Below the pieces are notes generated by a model. It was not told where the DNA came from. It ran no database searches and worked only from the letters and a program-made list of their open reading frames with translations. The position numbers were made by a program, and so were the translations under genes. A DNA stretch of 27,676 bases from JAQBQQ01 sp964633955 (lineage in GTDB: Bacteria; Patescibacteriota; Gracilibacteria; Peribacterales; Peribacteraceae): assembly GCA_964633955.1 (NCBI GenBank), contig CAZWIA010000012.1:1-27676 (forward strand), written 5' to 3'. Below are positions 13,934-21,581 of the stretch, one piece after another. The stretch's first letter is position 1. Each line of letters begins with the position of its first letter.

Positions 13934-16747
13934 GTGGGCTTGATCGATTCCCTCAACCGGCTGCTTGGCGATCCCAATGAGAAGGAGCTGAGGAAGCTCT
14001 GGCCGCTGGTGAAAGGCGTGCGCACATTTGCCGAGCGCGATGAGATCAAGAGCCTCACGTTGCCGGCGCTCCCAAGCAAGACCCAGGCGCTCAAGGACCG
14101 CTACGCCCGGGGAGAGAGCCTGGATGATCTCCTGCCGGAGGCCTTTGCGGTCCACATCCGCGCGTGCGAGCTCCTGCAGGGCCACACGCTCACCATCGGC
14201 AAGCAGGATTTCACGTGGAACATGGTGCCGTTTGATGTCCAGATCCTGGGCGGCATTGTCCTGCACCGGGGGAACATCGCGGAGATGAAGACGGGCGAGG
14301 GCAAGACGCTCGTGAGCACGCTGCCGGCGTACCTGAACGCGCTCGCGGGTGAGGGCGTGCACATTGTCACTGTGAACGAGTACCTGGCCACGCGCGACGC
14401 GGCGTGGATGGGCGTGCTCTACAAGGCGCTGGGACTGACCGTGGGCGTGGTGCTGCACGGGCACAGCCACCAGCAGAAGCGGGAAGCGTACGCGGCGGAC
14501 ATCGCGTACGGCACCAACTCCGAGCTGGGATTTGACTACCTGCGCGACAACATGGCCACCTCCCTGGCGCGCCAGGTACAACGGCCGCTCCACTACGCCA
14601 TTGTGGACGAGGTGGACAGCATCTTAATTGATGAAGCGCGCACGCCGCTCATCATCAGCCAGCCAGCCGGCGAGAGCACTCTCAAGTACGGGCAGTACGC
14701 GCAGCTGGTGAAGCAGCTCCAGGAGAACACGCACTACACGCGGGATGAGAAGCAGCGGGCGGCCGTGCTCACGGAGGAGGGGGTGAAGACCATGGAGAGG
14801 CTTTTGGGCGTGGAGAACATCTACACGGAGCGCGGGTTTGAGGAGGTGCATCACATTGAGCAGGCTCTCCGCGCCCACGCCATCTACAAGCGGGACGTGG
14901 ACTACGTGGTGAAGGACGGGGAGGTGGTGATTGTGGACGAGTTCACCGGCCGCCTCATGCCCGGCCGCCGCTACGGCCACGGTTTACACCAGGCCATAGA
15001 GGCCAAGGAGGGCGTGCCCGTGCAGCGGGAGAGTAAGACCCTTGCCACCATCACGTTCCAGAACTACTTCCGCCTCTATAAGAAGCTGGCCGGCATGACG
15101 GGGACGGCCAAGACGGAGGAGGAGGAGTTTGAATCCATCTACCGGCTCCGCACGATCGTCATCCCCACCAACCGGCCCATGATCCGCGCGGACAAGCCGG
15201 ATGCCGTGTACCGGACCGTGAACGCCAAGTTCCGGGCGGCGGCGCGGATTGCGGCGGAGAAGCACGCCACGGGGCAGCCGGTCCTGATCGGCACTACGTC
15301 CATTGAGAAATCCGAGGCCATGAGCCTGCTCCTGCAGGAGACCAAGATCCCGCACCAGGTGCTGAACGCCAAGAACCATGCCCGGGAGGCGGATATTGTG
15401 GCGCAGGCGGGCCAGAAGGGTGCTGTCACCATTGCCACCAACATGGCCGGTCGCGGGACGGACATCAAACTGGGTGAGGGTGTAGCAAACCTGGGCGGCC
15501 TCTGCATTCTGGGCACGGAGCGGCATGAGGCGCGGCGGATCGATAACCAGCTGCGCGGCCGCGCCGGCCGTCAGGGGGACCCGGGGGAGACGCAGTTCTT
15601 CGTCTCCATGGAGGATGAGCTCATGCGGCTCTTTGGCGGCGACCGGCTGAAGGCCATGATGGAGCGGCTGAACGTACCGGACGACGTGCCGCTGGAGAAC
15701 CCGATGGTCTCCCGCAGTATTGAGGGTGCGCAGAAGAAGGTGGAGGGCCGGAACTTTGACGTGCGCCGCCACGTCCTCCAGTACGACGACGTGATGAACA
15801 AGCACCGGGATATCATCTACAAGCGGCGGCAGAAGGTGCTGGAGAAGATTGAACGAGGGGTCAGTGGTCAGGGGTCAGTGGCCAGTGATGATGACTCCAG
15901 CGGACTGGTCACTGGCCACTCGCCGCTGGCCACTCCGTACGGTCCCCTCCATGAGGAGATCCTCTTAGGGATGCGGAAGGAGATCCGGGACCTGGTGGCG
16001 CCGCTGGTCATGGATGCGGATCCTGCCGCGTGGGACACGGACAAGATCCGGGAGGTGATCGGCGGGCTCTGCCCCGCCCTCAATGACAGCTTGAGTGACC
16101 TCCGGGAGTTTGACGACCCTGACGTGCTCATCCAGCACCTGGCGGACCGGACTACCGGCTACTACCAGGACAAGTGCGCGCAGTTTGACGCCGCGACCGT
16201 CTCACGCGCGGAGGCGCTCGTGACGCTCAGGTCCATTGACGCGCACTGGATGGACCACATCGACGACATGGCGCACCTGCGCGAGCAGGTGGCGTTCTCC
16301 GGCTACGCGCAGCGCGATCCGCTCATTGAGTACCAGGACCAGGGCTACAGGCGGTTTGAGCAGCTGCTCGCCACCATCAACAGCACCATTGTCCGCACGC
16401 TCCTGAACGCGGATTTCCGGGAGTTCACCCCGCGCGCGGTGATGGAGCTGACTGAGGAGGAGATTTTGGACCTGCAGACCAATGCCGACCAGATTGAGGG
16501 CGAGCTTACATCCACCGGCGCCCTCCCCGTCATCCGCCAGCCGTCCGGCCAGCAGGTGGACCAGGGCGCGCCGAGCCCCGCGGAAGTGGCGGAGCTCATG
16601 GGGTTCCGCAGCGGGCAGCCGCAGGTATCAGGTCCCCGGGTCCGGTCGGCGGAGCCGCAGAAGACGGCGCCCAAAGTAGGCCGCAACGATCCCTGCCCGT
16701 GCGGCTCTGGGAAGAAGTACAAGAAGTGCCATGGGAAGGAAGCGTGA
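13934..16747 (+). CDS. secA: Preprotein translocase ATPase SecA
   Basis: A 937-aa motor that drives Sec-dependent export, including the pilins and M23 enzyme encoded here. It starts GTG GGC TTG at SecA's usual N-terminus (GLIDSLNRLLGDPNEKELRK); the frame is open to 13751, but a leaderless-type -10 box fixes 13934. Walker A is MKTGEGKT (118-125) and the DEAD-like box is DEVD (225-228). GRGTDIKLG and QLRGRAGRQGDPG are the second motor half, and the helical scaffold begins near LQYDDVMNKHRD. The SEC-C zinc site CPCGSGKKYKKCH has Cys921, Cys923, Cys932 and His933, followed by a basic end. About residues 642-668 (VSGQGSVASDDDSSGLVTGH and following) derive from an in-frame repeat placed after LEKIE. 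All catalytic motifs are intact, so it should be active. Confidence 0.98.
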   Translation: MGLIDSLNRLLGDPNEKELRKLWPLVKGVRTFAERDEIKSLTLPALPSKTQALKDRYARGESLDDLLPEAFAVHIRACELLQGHTLTIGKQDFTWNMVPFDVQILGGIVLHRGNIAEMKTGEGKTLVSTLPAYLNALAGEGVHIVTVNEYLATRDAAWMGVLYKALGLTVGVVLHGHSHQQKREAYAADIAYGTNSELGFDYLRDNMATSLARQVQRPLHYAIVDEVDSILIDEARTPLIISQPAGESTLKYGQYAQLVKQLQENTHYTRDEKQRAAVLTEEGVKTMERLLGVENIYTERGFEEVHHIEQALRAHAIYKRDVDYVVKDGEVVIVDEFTGRLMPGRRYGHGLHQAIEAKEGVPVQRESKTLATITFQNYFRLYKKLAGMTGTAKTEEEEFESIYRLRTIVIPTNRPMIRADKPDAVYRTVNAKFRAAARIAAEKHATGQPVLIGTTSIEKSEAMSLLLQETKIPHQVLNAKNHAREADIVAQAGQKGAVTIATNMAGRGTDIKLGEGVANLGGLCILGTERHEARRIDNQLRGRAGRQGDPGETQFFVSMEDELMRLFGGDRLKAMMERLNVPDDVPLENPMVSRSIEGAQKKVEGRNFDVRRHVLQYDDVMNKHRDIIYKRRQKVLEKIERGVSGQGSVASDDDSSGLVTGHSPLATPYGPLHEEILLGMRKEIRDLVAPLVMDADPAAWDTDKIREVIGGLCPALNDSLSDLREFDDPDVLIQHLADRTTGYYQDKCAQFDAATVSRAEALVTLRSIDAHWMDHIDDMAHLREQVAFSGYAQRDPLIEYQDQGYRRFEQLLATINSTIVRTLLNADFREFTPRAVMELTEEEILDLQTNADQIEGELTSTGALPVIRQPSGQQVDQGAPSPAEVAELMGFRSGQPQVSGPRVRSAEPQKTAPKVGRNDPCPCGSGKKYKKCHGKEA
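15858..15935. repeat. In-frame GTGGTCA-family repeat inside secA
   Basis: Heptamer variants GTGGTCA, GGGGTCA and GTGGCCA are followed by an inverted pair: AGTGGCCAGTGA (15877-15888) and TCACTGGCCACT (15909-15920), a perfect 12-bp stem. It is the same word family as the intergenic array at 4971. Confidence 0.85.
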
Positions 16748-16835
16748 TCGTTTTTCTGAACCATCCGCGCGTAGAGAACACGCTCTCCGGGCGATGATCG
16801 TTATTTCTATGAACCAGAGCCCGGTTTCTCCGGGC
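16745..16835. repeat. Short direct repeat and hairpin between secA and the delta-prime gene
   Basis: TGATCGTTTTTCTGAACC (16745-16762) recurs imperfectly at 16795-16815, and GCCCGG-TTTCT-CCGGGC (16819-16835) forms a hairpin nine bases before the next gene's -10 box. A terminator role is possible, but no T run follows. Confidence 0.5.
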
Positions 16836-16843
16836 GGATGTTG

Positions 16844-16849
16844 TAGAAT
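16844..16849 (+). promoter_or_regulatory. -10 box for leaderless delta-prime mRNA
   Basis: TAGAAT, ending 7 bases before the A of ATG 16856. Confidence 0.55.
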
Positions 16850-16855
16850 GGCTCC

Positions 16856-17809
16856 ATGGACCGTTCTGCCCTCCTCGGCCACGCCTCTCAGCTCGCTGCA
16901 CTGCATCAAGATCTTGAGACCGGCAACGTCTCCCACGCGTACCTCTTCAGCGGTCCCGCGCATGTGGGGAAGTTCACGGTGGCCAAGTGGTTTGCAACCG
17001 CACTCCTCTCGGTCGGTTCAAGGGATAAGGAGAAGACGGCGCAGGACGTGAGCCGCTTGCTGCATCCGGATCTGCTGGTCTTGGATTGGCTGTGGATGGA
17101 TGAGACGCAGGATGACATGGCGGAGATCGCCAAGCATTCCAATGTGCCGCAGGAGCACCGGAGGAAAGCCAAGGCCAAGACGGATACCATTAGCATAGAC
17201 GACGTGCGGGCCATCCAGGAGCGGCTCTCTGAGACGGGACTGGGTACCTACCGCGTGTGCATGATCCGCAGGCTGGAGCGGATGCAGGCGGAGGCGGTGA
17301 ACGCGCTCCTGAAGATGGTGGAGGAGCCGCCGCCGGGCGTCGTGTTCCTGCTGACTGCGGAACATGCGGAGGAGCTCCTGCCCACCATCGTCTCCCGCGC
17401 GCGGGTGCTGCATTTCTCACGGTTGTCCAAAGACGAGCTTGCTCCGCTGTTCCAAGATGCCGATCCCGCGGACGCGCAGTTCCTGCTCTCCATCGCGCAG
17501 GGCGCGCCGGGAATCATCGCGCAGCTCCTGGAAGATGCGGACTTGCTGCGGGAGGAGAAGCTCGCGCACACGCAGGCCGTCCAGTTCTGGAAGACCAGGA
17601 GTCTGCATGAGCGCCTGAAGATCCTGAAGCCGCTGGAGAAACGGAGCGCGGAGGGGGATCGGCTGCTCCGCCACCTGGCGCTGGCGCTCAGGGCACAGCT
17701 GGAGGCGCATTCGACCCAAGCGGCGAAGGCGATGCTGCAGTTGCAGGATGCGCTGGAATCCAACGCTTCGCGGGCGCTCTTGCTGCAGCGGTTTGCGCTG
17801 GCGGTCTAG
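16856..17809 (+). CDS. holB: DNA polymerase III delta-prime-like clamp-loader subunit
   Basis: A 317-aa AAA+ protein. The first domain starts with LLGHASQLAALHQDLETGNVSHAYLFSGP, the usual delta-prime opening. The P-loop is FSGPAHVGKFT, where Phe replaces the Ser/Thr after GK. ISIDDVRAIQERLSETG, NALLKMVEEPPPGVVFLLTA and PTIVSRARVLHF follow; the last is the sensor-1 SRC motif changed to SRA. The altered P-loop and absent zinc-finger cysteines suit delta-prime, which does not hydrolyse ATP, rather than the DnaX motor. It would load the sliding clamp with DnaX and HolA, neither present here. ATG 16856 coincides with predicted +1. Confidence 0.88.
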   Translation: MDRSALLGHASQLAALHQDLETGNVSHAYLFSGPAHVGKFTVAKWFATALLSVGSRDKEKTAQDVSRLLHPDLLVLDWLWMDETQDDMAEIAKHSNVPQEHRRKAKAKTDTISIDDVRAIQERLSETGLGTYRVCMIRRLERMQAEAVNALLKMVEEPPPGVVFLLTAEHAEELLPTIVSRARVLHFSRLSKDELAPLFQDADPADAQFLLSIAQGAPGIIAQLLEDADLLREEKLAHTQAVQFWKTRSLHERLKILKPLEKRSAEGDRLLRHLALALRAQLEAHSTQAAKAMLQLQDALESNASRALLLQRFALAV

Positions 17810-17815
17810 GCTCCT

Positions 17816-17870
17816 CTCCTCCCTCGACAAGCTCGGGACAAGATTGGGGGAGGGAAAGGGGTGGGGGCTT
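17816..17870. repeat. CCTCCC...GGGAGGG intergenic repeat
   Basis: CTCCTCCC faces GGGGGAGGG across about 25 bases (17818-17856), followed by AAAGGGGTGGGGG. It belongs to the same type as the repeats in tsaB and at 27040. The rest of the gap to 17950 shows no gene. Confidence 0.6.
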
Positions 17871-17950
17871 TTCCGCTCGCGGAAGCCGCAGAGTTTGACG
17901 CATATTGCATTGTATTTCCTTTAGTGTTCTTGCTCCACTCTGATGGGCCG

Positions 17951-17959
17951 TGCTACGCT
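17951..17959 (+). promoter_or_regulatory. Extended -10 box of the TPR gene
   Basis: TG-c-TACGCT; predicted +1 near 17966, about 11 bases before GTG 17977. Confidence 0.4.
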
Positions 17960-17976
17960 CGGGTGCCGTATCAGAC

Positions 17977-18741
17977 GTGCTGTACCTGCTCGTCCTCATC
18001 GGCTCGCTCTTGGGTATTGTCGCCCTGCTCGGCGGGCGGGTGCTCCTGCGTAACCGCGCCGTGCGCCGGTTTGTGCGCGGCGTGAAGCAGCGGTTCGATT
18101 CCGTGGAGGAGCGCGGGGCGGTGATCGTGGATGAGACGCCCATGCACCGGCCGCGCAAGAGCCCCCGGGCATCCGCTATCGAACTCCAGCAGGTGCGGAC
18201 CATCGTGCGCGAAGCCGAGAAGGCGCTCGGCATGCAGCGGATGGAGGAAGCCGAGCGGCTCTTCATCCAGGCTCTCACTATCCAGCCGCAGGCATGGGAC
18301 GTGCAAGCGCAATTGGCCAAGCTCTACCTACTGACGGATCGGGAGAACAAGGCGGAGGCGCTGTACAAGGAAATCCTCCTGCACCGCGATGACGTATCCT
18401 TCCATGCCAACCTGGGGCTGGCCTACTACCGGCAGGAGAAGTATCTGGATGCGTGCCAGGCGTACCAGGAGGCACTGAACCGCGATCCGCAGACGCCGGA
18501 ACGCGCGGCGGCGCTGGCACGGGCGTGCATTGCGGCCCAGCGCTTTGGGGAGGCGGCGCCGCTCCTGGAGAAGGCGTGCATGCGGCTCTCCCGCAACACG
18601 GAGCTCCTGCATCTTCTGGCAGAGTGCTACATCCAGATCGGCCAGGCCGATCGCGCGGAAGCCACCTACCGCCGGATCAACCGGCTTGAACCGTACGATG
18701 AAGAGGTGAAGCGGAAGATCCTGAGCTTGGCGCAGGCTTGA
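17977..18741 (+). CDS. Membrane-anchored TPR-repeat protein
   Basis: A 254-aa protein with one N-terminal hydrophobic helix (LYLLVLIGSLLGIVALLGG, about residues 2-20), a basic and disordered linker (about 30-65), then four to five TPR units from about residue 70. Units include EKALGMQRMEEAERLFIQAL, WDVQAQLAKLYLLTDRENKA, FHANLGLAYYRQEKYLDACQ, and LLHLLAECYIQIGQADRAEA. It is probably a cytoplasm-facing scaffold at the membrane; the partner is unknown. GTG 17977 is chosen over GTG 17950 because the latter precedes the -10 box. It follows the delta-prime gene on the same strand but appears to have its own promoter. Confidence 0.82.
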   Translation: MLYLLVLIGSLLGIVALLGGRVLLRNRAVRRFVRGVKQRFDSVEERGAVIVDETPMHRPRKSPRASAIELQQVRTIVREAEKALGMQRMEEAERLFIQALTIQPQAWDVQAQLAKLYLLTDRENKAEALYKEILLHRDDVSFHANLGLAYYRQEKYLDACQAYQEALNRDPQTPERAAALARACIAAQRFGEAAPLLEKACMRLSRNTELLHLLAECYIQIGQADRAEATYRRINRLEPYDEEVKRKILSLAQA

Positions 18742-18778
18742 TTGGTTGTTGACTTTTGGGATATATAGCGATGATATT

Positions 18779-18787
18779 TGCTATAGT
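18779..18787 (+). promoter_or_regulatory. Extended -10 box for leaderless mRNA
   Basis: TG-c-TATAGT, with the last base exactly 7 before the A of ATG 18794. Confidence 0.6.
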
Positions 18788-18793
18788 CTATCC

Positions 18794-19300
18794 ATGAGTC
18801 CCGGAAAGCAGTTTGAGCGAAAATACTTGCAAACAAGGAATATGCGCATAGAGGCTGCAGAAAAGCTGCATGCCTATAGTGCAATCATGGGAAAAGTTGA
18901 ACAAGAAATCGAGTCTCTTCGGGATACGGGTATCCCATGCAAGGCTTTCACGGAGAATGAAGGTGATGATCCTGAGATCATTCAGGTCACTAGACGTTGC
19001 TGGAACCATGTATTCCGTCATCCAGTGAAGAGGCAGACCAAGCTGGAAAAACTAGAGCGAGCATTGGCATGGCCGCTTGCACTGAAGCTGATGAAAAAAG
19101 CCACTACGTATCAAGGTGTATCTGTGGAGAAGGATGCAGGTGGAAACACGTACCTTGCGTTCGAAATTTCCGGTTGTATCCGTGGAAACCGAATCAAAGT
19201 CATTGTCGCCAAGCAGCCCAAGCGTACGAACGCCCAGAAAGTCCTCCTTTCCTGGTGGCAGATGTCTTCTGCGCCGAAAAAAGAGGACATCGATTCTTAG
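18794..19300 (+). CDS. Hypothetical protein, possible BECR/RelE-like nuclease
   Basis: A 168-aa basic protein with no confident family. The N-terminal 60 residues are helical (ERKYLQTRNMRIEAAEKLHA). The C-terminal part has RCWNHVFRHPVKR, then a helix KLEKLERALAWPLALKLMKK and a beta-rich end (GNTYLAFEISGCIRGNRIKV, IVAKQPKRTNAQKVLLSWWQ). A histidine-bearing 'H..RHP' segment, a helix and terminal beta strands recall phage BECR/RelE-like nuclease domains, but this is pattern resemblance only. The coding sequence is visibly AT-richer than its neighbours and uses A/T-ending codons, suggesting recent acquisition. The start matches a leaderless promoter exactly; the frame upstream of 18794 is not needed. 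Confidence 0.7.
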   Translation: MSPGKQFERKYLQTRNMRIEAAEKLHAYSAIMGKVEQEIESLRDTGIPCKAFTENEGDDPEIIQVTRRCWNHVFRHPVKRQTKLEKLERALAWPLALKLMKKATTYQGVSVEKDAGGNTYLAFEISGCIRGNRIKVIVAKQPKRTNAQKVLLSWWQMSSAPKKEDIDS

Positions 19301-19321
19301 AATCTCAGTCAACTGTTCGGT

Positions 19322-19403
19322 GGTGCTGTCTTCGACTCTACTCCCTTGCGGGTAGCTGGTCGGATCAAGGGGCTCCCTTACGGGAACGTGGCCTTTCAGC
19401 ACC
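19322..19403. ncRNA. Possible structured RNA, strand unknown
   Basis: GGTGCTG (19322-19328) pairs with CAGCACC (19397-19403), enclosing about 68 bases with two similar hairpins, CTCCCTTGCGGGTAG and CTCCCTTACGGGAA. It has no coding support and matches no RNA family I recognise. It may be an RNA gene or a mobile-element remnant next to the AT-rich gene. The remaining 19404-19508 holds nothing I can identify. Confidence 0.35.
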
Positions 19404-19508
19404 GTGGACAGTATAGATCAGATGGCTCAGTAAGCCAACCCAATACTGCTAAAAATTTAGCCTTTGCAGGGCATTTCAGTGTGTTTCAGCTTTATTGGCC
19501 TTTGTCTC

Positions 19509-19796
19509 CTAGAATTCGATAAACTCAACAGTAACATCTCCATTGACCTCGCTCTGGCAGCTCAGCCGCTGCGGGTCTTCCACGATGCCCATGTTCTCCT
19601 CCCGGTCGTTTCTGGGACTCAGGTTCTCCATGCCTTCCTTCACATTGCACATGCAGGTGGTGCAGAAGCCGTTGCCGCCGCAGGCGTGCTCTATGGCAAC
19701 GCCGGCATCCAGGCCGATGTGCAGGATGCTCCGGCCCGCCGCCGCCTCCACTTCCGTGCGCTTGCCGTCCGGGGTGATGTAGGTGACCTTGGGCAT
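19509..19796 (-). CDS. [2Fe-2S] ferredoxin (adrenodoxin/Isc type)
   Basis: A 95-aa electron carrier. The cluster ligands are Cys39, Cys45 and Cys48 in HACGGNGFCTTCMCNV, and Cys80 in RLSCQSEV. This C-x5-C-x2-C...C spacing and the CQ after the fourth Cys are typical of adrenodoxin or Isc ferredoxins, which donate electrons in Fe-S assembly. It is divergent from sufC, which supports that role. ATG 19796 begins the conserved fold (MPKVTYITPDGKRTEVEAAA). An upstream ATG at 19850 is in frame and sits four bases after the predicted +1 of a weak CATAGA box, but it would add 18 residues encoded by repeat DNA; I prefer 19796 without certainty. Confidence 0.92.
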   Translation of the reverse strand: MPKVTYITPDGKRTEVEAAAGRSILHIGLDAGVAIEHACGGNGFCTTCMCNVKEGMENLSPRNDREENMGIVEDPQRLSCQSEVNGDVTVEFIEF

Positions 19797-19863
19797 GAGA
19801 ATTACGAATGATGAGTCAGGAATTATGGGGCGCGTCTGCTCGAACTCCATGATACATTCTTCT

Positions 19864-19879
19864 ATGGTTAAACCATAAT
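19864..19879. promoter_or_regulatory. sufC -10 box overlapped by palindrome ATGGTT-A-AACCAT
   Basis: A perfect inverted repeat with a one-base centre (19864-19876) overlaps CATAAT (19874-19879), the -10 box whose +1 (about 19886) is three bases before sufC's ATG. It also lies upstream of the ferredoxin gene, so a bound protein could affect both. Confidence 0.5.
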
Positions 19880-19888
19880 TCTTGATTC

Positions 19889-20659
19889 ATGACTCCTGAT
19901 TCATCCCTTCTGTCTATTACCGGCCTCACCGTTGCTGTAGACGGAACGGAAGTCATCCACGAGCTTTCGCTGGAGGTACCGGCCGGGGAGGTGCACGCGG
20001 TGATGGGGCCTAACGGCTCGGGGAAATCTACCCTGGTGAACACGCTGATGGGGCATCCAAAGTACCAGGTGACCGCCGGCTCGGTCGGATTCCGCGGTGA
20101 GGATCTGCTCACCAAGGAGCCGTGGGAGCGGGCGGCTCTGGGCCTCTTCCTGGCGTTCCAGTACCCGCGGGAGATCGCCGGCGTGACGCTGCGCGGGTTC
20201 CTCTACGCGGCCTACCGCGCCCAGGCCGCCGCGCGATCGGATCTGCCGCCCATCGTTTCCCCCATCAAGTTCAAGGCGTTCCTGGAGACTCAGATGCGGG
20301 AGCTCAGCATGGACCCGGCGTTCGCCGAACGGTCCATCAACCATGGGTTTTCCGGCGGAGAGAAGAAGAAAGCGGAAGTGCTGCAGATGCAGGTACTAAG
20401 ACCCCGGCTCGCACTGCTGGATGAGACGGATTCCGGGCTGGACATTGACGCGCTCAGGACCGTGTCCCACGGAGTGAACGCGCTCCGGTCGCCCACGTTC
20501 TCCGCCATCGTGGTGACCCACTACGCGCGGATCCTGAGCGTACTGAAACCCGACCGCGTGCACGTGATGGTGAAGGGGAGGTTGGTGGAGAGCGGCGGGG
20601 CGGAGGTGGCGGAGCGGCTGGAGAAGGAGGGGTATGCGAAGTACGGCGAGGAGAATTAG
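19889..20659 (+). CDS. sufC: Fe-S cluster assembly ATPase SufC
   Basis: A 256-aa ABC-type ATPase of the SufBCD scaffold, which builds Fe-S clusters in the cytoplasm. Walker A is GPNGSGKST (residues 40-48), the Q-loop is LAFQYPREIAGV (diagnostic for SufC), the signature is FSGGEKKKAEVLQM, Walker B is LALLDETDSGLD, and the switch His is in VVTHYARIL. All ATPase motifs are intact. The start ATG 19889 follows CATAAT by ten bases; the nearby repeat word (AATTCTTGATTCATGACTCC) forms the 5' end. sufB and sufD are on the same strand but 2.8 and 5 kb downstream, each with its own promoter. Confidence 0.97.
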   Translation: MTPDSSLLSITGLTVAVDGTEVIHELSLEVPAGEVHAVMGPNGSGKSTLVNTLMGHPKYQVTAGSVGFRGEDLLTKEPWERAALGLFLAFQYPREIAGVTLRGFLYAAYRAQAAARSDLPPIVSPIKFKAFLETQMRELSMDPAFAERSINHGFSGGEKKKAEVLQMQVLRPRLALLDETDSGLDIDALRTVSHGVNALRSPTFSAIVVTHYARILSVLKPDRVHVMVKGRLVESGGAEVAERLEKEGYAKYGEEN

Positions 20660-20712
20660 GAATCATGCATTACGAATCGTGCATAATTCGTAATTCTTCA
20701 TTCGGGATTCTT
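20653..20712. repeat. AT-rich inverted repeat after sufC
   Basis: ATTACGAAT (20669-20677) mirrors ATTCGTAAT (20686-20694), flanked by GAATTAGGAATCATGC and AATTCTTCATTCGGGATTC. The same words occur around the ferredoxin/sufC junction (19797-19920), marking a dispersed repeat family. Confidence 0.65.
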
Positions 20713-20743
20713 TGTCGAGTGTTACGTTTGATGCCTCCGAGCG

Positions 20744-20749
20744 TAGAAT
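20744..20749 (+). promoter_or_regulatory. -10 box of the SIMPL gene
   Basis: TAGAAT; +1 near 20756, leaving a 26-nt C-rich leader without a Shine-Dalgarno sequence before ATG 20782. Confidence 0.5.
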
Positions 20750-20781
20750 GGGATGTTCACCCACCCTTTCCCCCCAACCCT

Positions 20782-21522
20782 ATGGATGATCGTCCTTCCG
20801 CCCTGATCGGGCTTTGGCTGCCGCTTCTGGCAGTCGCGCTCGGCGGGCTCTTCTACATCACCGGCCAGTCCATGGCGCTCCGCGCAGAGAACCCGGCCAC
20901 CATCACCGTTACCGGAGAGGGCAAGGTGCAGGCGCCGCCCACCGTGGCGGAGCTGAACTTTGGCGTCACCACCGGTCCCCTGCGCACGGCCAAGGAGGCC
21001 ATCACCAAGCTGCAGGCGGACATGAACGCGGTGCTCCAGGAGGTGAAGAAACAGGGCATCACGGACGCGGACGTACGTACCCAGCAGTTCTCCCTCTACC
21101 CGCAGTATGACTGGAGCAACAACACGCAGACCCTGCGCGGCTATGAGGCCAGCCAGCAACTGGCGGTGAAGGTGCGGGACTTGGAGAAGGTGGGCACGGT
21201 GCTCTCCGCGGTCACATCCGCCGGGGCCAACCAGAGCGGCGGGATCAACTTTGTGATTGATGAGCCGGATGAGCTCCGGAGCCAGGCGCGGGCGAAGGCG
21301 ATCGACCAGGCCAAGGAGAAGGCGCAGGAGCTGGCGCAGACGCTCGGCATGACGCTTGGCAAGGTGAAGGGATTCACGGAGAACTACGGCGATCCGAACA
21401 TGCCGCCGCCCATCGCCTACGGGCGCGGCGGGGGCGGGGGCGGTGCTGACCAGGCGCTCTCCATCCCGGCCGGGGAGCAGGAAGTGCGCGTGCAAGTCAA
21501 CATCACCTACGAACTCCAGTGA
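20782..21522 (+). CDS. SIMPL-domain (DUF541) exported protein
   Basis: A 246-aa protein with an N-terminal hydrophobic helix (LIGLWLPLLAVALGGLFYIT, about residues 7-26) acting as anchor or signal peptide. The DUF541/SIMPL domain follows: ITVTGEGKVQAPPTVAELNF opens it, then LQEVKKQGITDADVRTQQFS and YEASQQLAVKVRDLEKVGTV, with a late FVIDEPDELRSQARAKAIDQAKEKAQ segment. A Gly-rich loop of nine glycines (GRGGGGGG region) sits near the end. SIMPL proteins (YggE/OMP28-like) are periplasmic or surface proteins linked to oxidative stress in some species; the biochemical role is not established. ATG 20782 is the only start just before the helix; the upstream frame is repeat DNA. Confidence 0.9.
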   Translation: MDDRPSALIGLWLPLLAVALGGLFYITGQSMALRAENPATITVTGEGKVQAPPTVAELNFGVTTGPLRTAKEAITKLQADMNAVLQEVKKQGITDADVRTQQFSLYPQYDWSNNTQTLRGYEASQQLAVKVRDLEKVGTVLSAVTSAGANQSGGINFVIDEPDELRSQARAKAIDQAKEKAQELAQTLGMTLGKVKGFTENYGDPNMPPPIAYGRGGGGGGADQALSIPAGEQEVRVQVNITYELQ

Positions 21523-21540
21523 GTCATCACTCGTCTCCGG

Positions 21541-21579
21541 CGCCCCTCCTGCCATCCATGGGGGAGGGGCGTTTGTCTT
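21541..21579 (+). terminator. Rho-independent terminator after the SIMPL gene
   Basis: CGCCCCTCC (21541-21549) pairs with GGAGGGGCG (21563-21571), followed by TTTGTCTT. It separates the convergent SIMPL and DUF1232 genes. Confidence 0.85.
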
Positions 21580-21581
21580 GC

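Noticed and set aside
14984..15805. 273-codon minus-strand open frame
   Set aside because: Antisense to secA; His/Leu/Arg/Val-rich shadow of a GC-rich gene.
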